DNA from: Odoribacteraceae bacterium
GTDB lineage: Bacteria > Bacteroidota > Bacteroidia > Bacteroidales > Marinifilaceae
Direction: 5' to 3'
Assembly (NCBI GenBank): GCA_031259905.1
Contig: JAIRKS010000206.1
Span: forward strand, 1-7,238
Length of the DNA: 7,238 nt
In this document: positions 1 through 5,733 of the stretch, piece after piece
How the letters are laid out: each line of letters begins with the position of its first letter
Numbering within the stretch: the first letter of the stretch is position 1
Notes under the pieces: generated by a model
What the model was told of the DNA's origin: nothing
Seen by the model: the letters and a program-made list of their open reading frames with translations, nothing else
Databases searched by the model: none
Position numbers and translations under genes: made by a program

Positions 1-760
1 CGCGGACACCGTCAGCCACGACGCGGCGCGCGACCCGGCGCTTGCCCGCCAGGGCGGTAAAGGCATCGGTCGCTTCCAGCGCCTGCTCGTCGACATGCCG
101 GGGACGCTCGAGGAGACCCTGCCGGGCTTCCACGACATGCGCTACCGCTTCCGCCAGTGGGACGAGACGCTCGCCGTAGACCCCGCCGGGAGGCGACACC
201 TGGTGAAAGAAGAGATCGCGTGGATCGAGGCGCGGCGCGACGAGATGCTCGCCTTCAGGAGCAAGATCGAGACGGGAGAAATCCCCACGCGCGTCACGCA
301 CAACGATACCAAGATCAGTAATATCCTCTTCGACCGTGACGGCGCGATCCTCTGCGTGATCGACCTCGACACGGTGCTCAGCAGCTCCTGCCTGAACGAT
401 TACGGCGACGCCATCCGCTCGTACGCCAACACGGGGCTGGAGGACGACAGGGACCTCTACCGCGTGACGCTCGACATGAAGATCTTCGAGGCGTACACGA
501 GGGGATACCTCTCGGAAGCCATCGCCTTCCTCGTACCCGCCGAACGGGAATACCTCGCCTTCTCGGCCAGGTACATCACCTTCGAGCAGGTGCTGCGCTT
601 CCTCATGGACTACATCGGGGGGGATACCTACTACAAGATAAAGTACGCGGAGCATAACCTCGTCCGCGCCCGGGCGCAATACAAGCTGTTGCGCTCGATG
701 GAAGAACGGTACGGGGAGACGCGCGCCGTCATCGAACGCGTCATCCGCGAACAGGAATAA
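1..760 (+). CDS. NahK-like N-acetylhexosamine kinase, APH fold (5' end missing)
   Basis: The frame is open from base 2 to the TAA at 758-760, giving 252 residues that are the C-terminal part of an aminoglycoside-phosphotransferase-fold kinase. An internal ATG at 95 exists, but the homologous-looking frame runs through it to the window edge, so the true start lies upstream. NahK family members are about 360 residues, so roughly 100 residues (the N-lobe) are missing. The catalytic loop is visible as THNDTK (bases 296-313, with the catalytic Asp in codon 305-307), followed by the metal-binding IDLDT segment (359-373). The C-terminal segment FLMDYIGGDTYYKIKY is typical of Bacteroidales members of this group. 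Characterised NahK phosphorylates GlcNAc or GalNAc at C1 in the cytoplasm; the substrate here is inferred. Related Bacteroidota genes are sometimes labelled mucin desulfatase, which this fold does not support. It ends 29 bases before the GH109 gene, consistent with co-transcription. An aminoglycoside resistance role is unlikely given the motifs and context. Confidence 0.82.
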   Translation, partial: ADTVSHDAARDPALARQGGKGIGRFQRLLVDMPGTLEETLPGFHDMRYRFRQWDETLAVDPAGRRHLVKEEIAWIEARRDEMLAFRSKIETGEIPTRVTHNDTKISNILFDRDGAILCVIDLDTVLSSSCLNDYGDAIRSYANTGLEDDRDLYRVTLDMKIFEAYTRGYLSEAIAFLVPAEREYLAFSARYITFEQVLRFLMDYIGGDTYYKIKYAEHNLVRARAQYKLLRSMEERYGETRAVIERVIREQE

Positions 761-789
761 ACACACATTTACCTTTAAATCCATTTGCC
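761..789 (+). promoter_or_regulatory. A/T-rich leader before the GH109 gene
   Basis: This 29-base gap is much richer in A and T than the flanking coding sequence. It has no Shine-Dalgarno-like purine block before the ATG at 790. No TTTG / TAnnTTTG Bacteroidota promoter pair and no stable hairpin is visible. It is best read as an operon-internal gap with a Bacteroidota-style A/T-rich translation leader. Confidence 0.35.
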
Positions 790-2223
790 ATGAAAAAAGT
801 AATCGTTTACACGCTGGTGATTTCCGGTTTCCTCGCCGCTTGCGCGAGCGGGGGGAAAACAACCAGCCAGGGGATCGACCGGACGCTCGCGACCGTGACC
901 GCGGAACGCGACCGGACGATCAAGACCGTGACCCCGGAGCGTCCCGCCGGGCAACAGGACGTCCTGCAGTTAAGAACCGCCCCGCTGCCCGTCGTGCGCG
1001 TCGCCTTCGTCGGGCTGGGCATGAGAGGGCCGGGGGCCGTGCGCCGGATGATGCACATACCCGGCGTGGAGATCGTCGCGCTGTGCGACGTGCTCGAGGA
1101 GAACACGCGCAAGGCGAACGCCACGCTGGAACGCGGGGGATTCCCGAAAGCGTTGGAGTTCTCCGGGGATACCGCCGCCTGGAGGAAAGTAACCGCCCTG
1201 CCGAACGTCGACCTGGTCTACGTCGCCACCGACTGGACGTCGCACGTGAAGATCGGCCTGCAGGCCATGAGGGACGGGAAACACGTGGCCATCGAGGTGC
1301 CCGCCGCCATGAATCTCGACGAGATCTGGGCGCTGATCAATACCTCCGAGCAAACACGCAAGCATTGCATACAGCTGGAGAATTGCGTGTACGACTTCTT
1401 CGAGCTGACCTGCCTGAACATGGCCCAACAGGGGCTTTTCGGCGAGATCCTGCACGCCGAGGGCGCGTATATCCACGGGCTGCAACCGTACTGGAACCAG
1501 TACTGGAATAACTGGCGGATGGATTTTAACCGCGTGCACCGCGGCGATGTCTACCCGACGCACGGCCTCGGCCCCGTCTGCCAGGTGCTGAATATTCACC
1601 GGGGCGACAAGATGAATTTCCTCGTCTCCGTCGACACGAAGGCCGTCGGAAACCCGGAGTTTATCCGGAAGCATACCGGCGAGGAGGTGAAGGATTTCCG
1701 TAACGGCGACCACACGATGACGATGATCCGCACGGAGAAAGGGAAGTCGATCCTGATCCAGCATAACGTCACCTCCCCGCGCCCGTATAACCGGCTCTAC
1801 CAGCTGACCGGCACGAAAGGGTTCGCCAACAAGTACCCGACCGAGGGCCTCGCCTTCGACACGGAGGGCATGGAGGGCGACGCTATCCCCAATCACGAGA
1901 ACCTGAACGCCCACTCGTTCGTGCCGCGGGAGACGCGGGCGGCGCTGATGGAGAAATACAAGCACCCCATCACGCGGGAAATAGAGGGCCTCGCCCGGCA
2001 GGTAGGCGGGCACGGGGGGATGGATTTCATCATGGACTACCGGTTGATTTATTGCCTCCAACGCGGCTTGCCGCTGGACATGGACGTGTACGACCTGGCC
2101 GAGTGGTGTTGCCTGATCCCGCTGACGGAGATCTCCCTCGATAACGGCTCCGCGCCCGTCGAGATCCCCGACTTCACGCGGGGAGGATGGAACAAGCTGC
2201 AAGGGTTGCAGTTCGCGAAATAA
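790..2223 (+). CDS. GH109 family NAD-dependent glycosidase lipoprotein (putative alpha-N-acetylgalactosaminidase)
   Basis: This 477-residue protein carries a Gfo/Idh/MocA-type Rossmann fold. Residues 1-18 form a lipoprotein signal ending in the lipobox LAAC (Cys18). A linker of about 50 residues follows, and the dinucleotide-binding strand-turn starts near residue 69 with GLGMRG (75-80) and an acidic residue, Asp100, ending the second strand. The conserved GH109 core includes IEVPAAMNLDE, ENCVYDFFELT, YIHG, GDVYPTHGLGP (Tyr255, His258) and NGDHTMTMIRTEKG. The Tyr-Pro-Thr-His motif corresponds to the active-site Tyr/His pair described for Elizabethkingia GH109. The family hydrolyses alpha-GalNAc by a redox elimination mechanism with tightly bound NAD+, and some members have other specificities. 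The lipobox suggests periplasmic or cell-surface anchoring; the residues after Cys18 (ASGGK) lack the acidic surface-export signal. The ATG at 790 is the only start that retains the signal peptide. The gene lies between the kinase and the beta-galactosidase. Confidence 0.9.
   Translation: MKKVIVYTLVISGFLAACASGGKTTSQGIDRTLATVTAERDRTIKTVTPERPAGQQDVLQLRTAPLPVVRVAFVGLGMRGPGAVRRMMHIPGVEIVALCDVLEENTRKANATLERGGFPKALEFSGDTAAWRKVTALPNVDLVYVATDWTSHVKIGLQAMRDGKHVAIEVPAAMNLDEIWALINTSEQTRKHCIQLENCVYDFFELTCLNMAQQGLFGEILHAEGAYIHGLQPYWNQYWNNWRMDFNRVHRGDVYPTHGLGPVCQVLNIHRGDKMNFLVSVDTKAVGNPEFIRKHTGEEVKDFRNGDHTMTMIRTEKGKSILIQHNVTSPRPYNRLYQLTGTKGFANKYPTEGLAFDTEGMEGDAIPNHENLNAHSFVPRETRAALMEKYKHPITREIEGLARQVGGHGGMDFIMDYRLIYCLQRGLPLDMDVYDLAEWCCLIPLTEISLDNGSAPVEIPDFTRGGWNKLQGLQFAK
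880..945 (+). repeat. 33-base tandem duplication in the GH109 linker (two copies)
   Basis: Bases 880-912 and 913-945 align without gaps with 25 of 33 identical positions. They encode RTLATVTAERD followed directly by RTIKTVTPERP (residues 31-41 and 42-52). The unit is in frame and lies between the lipidated cysteine and the Rossmann domain, so it lengthens the tether. It looks like an old in-frame duplication; chance similarity of two low-complexity segments cannot be excluded. Confidence 0.6.
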
Positions 2224-2247
2224 CACACACCTTATATATATAGTATC
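2224..2247 (+). promoter_or_regulatory. A/T-rich leader with a TATATATATA run before the GH2 gene
   Basis: This 24-base gap holds ten alternating T/A bases at 2233-2242, ending five bases before the ATG at 2248. There is no Shine-Dalgarno block and no recognisable Bacteroidota promoter, and the spacing leaves little room for one. It probably serves as an unstructured translation leader within an operon. Confidence 0.35.
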
Positions 2248-5200
2248 ATGCGTGCTCTTCTATCTATTCTGATGCTCGCCGCCGCGCTGCCGGCGTGCGC
2301 GCAAGAAAACAAGTTGCCTTACTGGCAGGACGTGCAGGTGATCGAGGTCAACAAGGAGTTTCCCCGGACAACCTTCATGAGCTACGACGCGCTGCCGGAC
2401 GCCCTCTCGTTCGACTACGCGCGCAGCCGCTATTACCAGCTGCTCAACGGGACGTGGAAGTTCTACTACGTCGACGCGTATCGCTCGCTGCCGGACGGGA
2501 TCACCGACCCCGGCATCGACGCGAGCGGGTGGCACGATATACAAGTGCCCGGGAACTGGGAGCTGCAGGGACACGGCTACCCCGTGTACGTTAACCAGCC
2601 CTACGAGTGGGCGCCCCGTAACCCGGTGGCCCCCGTGCTGCCGGAGGAGACACCGGCGGGCGTCTATCGCCGGGAGATCGACATCCCCGCCTCGTGGACG
2701 GGACGGACGATCTTCCTGCACGTCGCCGCCGCCAAGTCGGGCCTCCACGTCTACGTGAACGGGCAGGAGGTCGGGTACAGCGAGGACTCCAAGGATCCCG
2801 CCGAGTTCGACATCACCCCCTACGTGAAGGAGGGAAAGAATACCCTCGCGCTGAAACTCTATCGCTGGAGCACGGGATCGTGGCTCGAATGCCAGGACTT
2901 CTTCCGGATGAGCGGGATCGAGCGGGACGTCTTCCTGTGGTCGCAACCGGAGCGGTCTATCCGCGACTTCCGCGTCGTCTCGACCCTCGACGACAGTTAT
3001 ACCGACGGGATCTTCCGCCTGCGCCTCAACCCGATCAACAGGGGAACGGAAAGCAAGGAGATCACGGTGAGCTACCACCTGTCGGACGCCGCGGGGAAAC
3101 GCGTCGCCGGGGAGTCGCGAACGATCGAGCTGGCCGGCGGCGGTAATAAAGGCGTGAGCTTCGAGCACGTCACGGTGAAGAACGTCGCCCCCTGGTCGGC
3201 GGAAAAGCCTACCCTCTACACGCTCGTGATGAACGTGGAGGAAGACGGGAAGACAACGGAAATCATCCCGTTTAAAGTCGGCTTCCGCCGGATCGAGATC
3301 AAGGAAACGGACATCACGGTCAACGAGAAAAAGCTGCGCCTCTTCTTCGTCAACGGGCAACCGATCAAGCTCAAGGGCGCGAATATCCACGAGACCGCGG
3401 AGAACGGCCATTACCTGACCCCGGAACAGATGCGCCGCAACTTCGAACTCATGAAGCTGAATAACATCAACGCCGTGCGCTTGAGCCATTACCCGCAGGA
3501 CAGGAAGTTTTACGAGATGTGCAGCGAGTACGGCCTCTACGTATACGACGAGGCCAACATCGAGTCGCACGGCTACGGCTACACCATCTACCAGGACGAC
3601 ATGCGCAAGGGCACCGTCGGCCACTTCGACGGGGGGAAACGAGGCACGCTCGGCCACAATCCCGACTACCTGGGGAGCCACCTCTCGCGCGTCCGCAACA
3701 TGTTCGAGCGCAACAAGAATTATCCCTCCGTCACCATCTGGTCGCTCGGGAACGAGGGCGGTAACGGGTACAACTTCTACATCGCCTACACGTACCTCAA
3801 GGAACAGGACAAGGATCTCATGGCCCGTCCCGTCTGCTACGAACGGGCACTGGAGGAGTGGAACACCGACATGATCGTGCCGCAATACCCCTCGGCCGCC
3901 AGCTTCCGTAATTACGGGCAGAACGGGCGCGGGAACAGGAACGCGGACAACCGGCCTTACGTCCCCTCCGAGTATTCCCACGCGATGGGCAACTCGTCGG
4001 GAAACCTCCACGACCAGTGGAAGGAGATCTACAAGTATCCCAACCTGCAGGGCGGCTTCATCTGGGAGTGGATCGACCACGCGCTAAAGACCACGACGCC
4101 GGACGGACGCGTCATCTGGGCGTACGGCGGTGACTTCGGGAAAGACCTCCCCTCCGACGGTAACTTCGTCGCCGACGGTATCGTCAACCCGGACCAGACC
4201 CCGCACCCGGCTATGGCCGAGGTGAAGTACACTCACCAGAACATCGGCTTCGAGGCCGTCGACCTGGAACGGGGAAAGGTGAAGGTCACTAACCGCTTTT
4301 ACTTTACCGACCTCTCGAAGTATACCGTCACCTACCGCCTCCTCGAGAACGGCAAGACGGTCAGGGAAGGTACTCTCTCCCTGAAACTCGCCCCGCAAGA
4401 GTCCACGGTCGTCACCCTCCCGGTGGGCAAGCTGAAGGCCAAGCCGGGCGCGCTCTACCTCGCCAACTTCGAGGTCACTACCCGGAGCGCAGAGCCGCTC
4501 GTGCCCGCGGGACACGTCATCGCGTACGACCAGTTCGAGCTACCCCTCCACGCGCCGAAGCCCGCCTATAAGGATCCCGGCGGGCCGGATCTCGTCGTCG
4601 ACGAGGCGGGACACCTGGTCACGATTCACTCCCCGAAGGTCAACGTGACCTTCGACAAGCGGCAGGGCATCCTCACCTCCTACCGCGTGGACGGCCACGA
4701 GTACTTCGCGGGAGGTTTCGGGATACAACCCAACTTCTGGCGCGGCCCCACCGATAACGATTACGGTAGCCAGGCGCCCCTCCGGCTGCAAGTATGGAAG
4801 GAATCAAGCAAGAACTTCAAGGTCTCCCGCGTCGCGACAAGCACGGAAAAGGGCGCCGCCCTGCTGGAGGTGGCCTACGCGCTGGCGGCCGGCAACGAGT
4901 ATGTCCTGCAATACAAGATATACCCGTCGGGCGTCCTGCACGCGGACGTCATCTTCACCCCCACCGGGACGAGATCCCGGCAGGTAGAGCCTTCCGCCGC
5001 GACGAGGGATGCCACCCCTTCCGATAGCGGCACGCGCGACCGGCAACGGGCCAGGCAGCAAGAGCCGGAGGTGCCGCGCGTCGGCATCCGCTTCCGTCTC
5101 CCGGAGAGCATGAACCGGGTGCAATACTTCGGGCGCGGGCCGGAAGAAAATTACCTCGACCGCAAGGCCGGCACGCTCGTCGGCCTTTACACGAGCACCG

Positions 5201-5667
5201 CCGAGGAGCTGTACTTCCCCTACGTGCGGCCGCAGGAAAACGGTCACCACACCGATACCCGCTGGGTTGCCCTCAACGAGGCCAACGGGAGGGGAATGGT
5301 CATCGAGGCGGACAGCGTCATCGGGTTCAACGCGCTCAGGAACTCCATCGAGGACTTCGACAGCGAGGAATCCAACGCCGACTACCAGTGGCCTAACATG
5401 TCGCCCCGCGAGGTCGCCAACAAGAACGTCGATAACGCCAAAAACAGGCTGAGGAAACACACCCACGCCGCGGACATCACCCCCCGTCCTTTCGTCGAGG
5501 TGTGTATCGACATGAAGCAATGCGGCGTCGCCGGCTACAACAGCTGGGGAGCACGCCCCGAGGCGGGATACAATATCCCCTCTAACAGGGAATACCGCTG
5601 GGGCTTCACGATCATCCCGACAGCGCGGCCGGGAGACGCGACGAGTAAAGTCGGTTACGCTTATTAA
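2248..5667 (+). CDS. GH2 beta-galactosidase, exported, LacZ-type five-domain
   Basis: This is a complete 1139-residue enzyme expected to hydrolyse terminal beta-galactosides outside the cytoplasm. Residues 1-18 are a signal peptide; ACA|Q suggests signal peptidase I cleavage after Ala18, although LPAC at 14-17 is a weak lipobox. The order matches E. coli LacZ: jelly-roll domain (about 30-245, with YVNGQEVGYSEDSKDP and Asp217 in LECQDFFRMSG), an Ig-like domain, TIM barrel (about 345-650), a second Ig-like domain, and the beta-gal small-chain domain (about 780-1130). The metal-site segment DEANIESHG has Glu439 and His441. The acid/base is Glu503 in SLGNEGGNG, and the nucleophile is Glu575 in PSEYSHAMGNS. 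GDFG and PHPAMAEVKY follow the barrel, and Trp1100 in NSWGARPE is the likely counterpart of LacZ Trp999. The C-terminus is intact. One oddity is an extra hydrophilic segment near residues 908-940. Start choice rests on the signal peptide at the ATG. Glucuronidase or mannosidase activity is disfavoured by the LacZ-type motifs. Confidence 0.95.
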   Translation: MRALLSILMLAAALPACAQENKLPYWQDVQVIEVNKEFPRTTFMSYDALPDALSFDYARSRYYQLLNGTWKFYYVDAYRSLPDGITDPGIDASGWHDIQVPGNWELQGHGYPVYVNQPYEWAPRNPVAPVLPEETPAGVYRREIDIPASWTGRTIFLHVAAAKSGLHVYVNGQEVGYSEDSKDPAEFDITPYVKEGKNTLALKLYRWSTGSWLECQDFFRMSGIERDVFLWSQPERSIRDFRVVSTLDDSYTDGIFRLRLNPINRGTESKEITVSYHLSDAAGKRVAGESRTIELAGGGNKGVSFEHVTVKNVAPWSAEKPTLYTLVMNVEEDGKTTEIIPFKVGFRRIEIKETDITVNEKKLRLFFVNGQPIKLKGANIHETAENGHYLTPEQMRRNFELMKLNNINAVRLSHYPQDRKFYEMCSEYGLYVYDEANIESHGYGYTIYQDDMRKGTVGHFDGGKRGTLGHNPDYLGSHLSRVRNMFERNKNYPSVTIWSLGNEGGNGYNFYIAYTYLKEQDKDLMARPVCYERALEEWNTDMIVPQYPSAASFRNYGQNGRGNRNADNRPYVPSEYSHAMGNSSGNLHDQWKEIYKYPNLQGGFIWEWIDHALKTTTPDGRVIWAYGGDFGKDLPSDGNFVADGIVNPDQTPHPAMAEVKYTHQNIGFEAVDLERGKVKVTNRFYFTDLSKYTVTYRLLENGKTVREGTLSLKLAPQESTVVTLPVGKLKAKPGALYLANFEVTTRSAEPLVPAGHVIAYDQFELPLHAPKPAYKDPGGPDLVVDEAGHLVTIHSPKVNVTFDKRQGILTSYRVDGHEYFAGGFGIQPNFWRGPTDNDYGSQAPLRLQVWKESSKNFKVSRVATSTEKGAALLEVAYALAAGNEYVLQYKIYPSGVLHADVIFTPTGTRSRQVEPSAATRDATPSDSGTRDRQRARQQEPEVPRVGIRFRLPESMNRVQYFGRGPEENYLDRKAGTLVGLYTSTAEELYFPYVRPQENGHHTDTRWVALNEANGRGMVIEADSVIGFNALRNSIEDFDSEESNADYQWPNMSPREVANKNVDNAKNRLRKHTHAADITPRPFVEVCIDMKQCGVAGYNSWGARPEAGYNIPSNREYRWGFTIIPTARPGDATSKVGYAY
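4969..5067 (+). other. Low-complexity polar insertion within the GH2 small-chain domain
   Basis: Residues about 908-940 of the beta-galactosidase are rich in Arg, Gln, Thr, Ser, Asp and Pro, without hydrophobic beta-strand periodicity. They sit between strand HADVIFTPTG and strand VPRVGIRFRLP, where homologues usually have a short turn. A GTRxRQ hexamer occurs twice, at residues 907-912 and 928-933. The segment is in frame and both flanks keep normal family sequence, so it is an expanded loop, not a frameshift. The boundaries are approximate and the comparison with homologues is from memory of the family. Confidence 0.5.
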
Positions 5668-5680
5668 ATCCACATCACGC

Positions 5681-5710
5681 GAGTGGGGGCACTCTCCCCC
5701 ACTCTTTAAT
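5681..5710 (+). terminator. Hairpin with short T run between the GH2 and GH97 genes
   Basis: GAGTGGGGG (5681-5689) pairs perfectly with CCCCCACTC (5696-5704) around a 6-base loop (CACTCT), and TTT at 5705-5707 follows in the run TTTAAT. The hairpin starts 13 bases after the GH2 stop codon and ends about 30 bases before the GH97 ATG. The GC-rich 9-bp stem fits an intrinsic terminator, but the T run is short, so partial read-through or a role in stabilising the upstream mRNA is plausible. Confidence 0.7.
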
Positions 5711-5733
5711 ACAAACCCGTAAAATCACTAACC
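5711..5733 (+). promoter_or_regulatory. A-rich leader before the GH97 gene
   Basis: The 23 bases after the hairpin are A-rich and contain AAAATCACTAACC immediately before the ATG at 5734. There is no Shine-Dalgarno block and no TAnnTTTG promoter element, so GH97 has no obvious promoter of its own downstream of the hairpin. A promoter upstream, inside the end of the GH2 gene, was not recognised. Confidence 0.3.

Noticed and set aside
95..97. ATG at 95 as the start of the kinase
   Set aside because: The same frame is open to the left edge with plausible kinase sequence, and starting at 95 would give a protein lacking the whole N-lobe.
970..2226. A 418-codon open frame on the minus strand opposite the GH109 gene
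   Set aside because: It lies fully antisense to a gene with clear family motifs, its product is dominated by Val, Asp, His and Arg, and it has no recognisable domain. GC-rich codon bias produces such shadow frames.
2233..2242. TATATATATA as a -10/-7 promoter element
   Set aside because: It ends five bases before the ATG, leaving almost no room for a 5' leader, and it lacks the TAnnTTTG form and a TTTG partner upstream.
2260..4080. A 606-codon open frame on the minus strand opposite the GH2 gene
   Set aside because: It is a shadow of the GH2 gene with Val/Asp/Arg-biased composition, no signal or domain, and no intergenic leader at its start.
4969..5067. Possible frameshift in the GH2 gene at the polar segment
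   Set aside because: The same frame carries correct family motifs on both sides, so a compensated frameshift pair would be needed. An in-frame insertion is simpler, although a double frameshift between 4969 and 5067 is not strictly excluded.
4804..5673. A 289-codon minus-strand open frame opposite the GH2 C-terminal domain
   Set aside because: It has the same shadow composition, and the + strand frame is supported throughout by LacZ-type motifs up to Trp1100.
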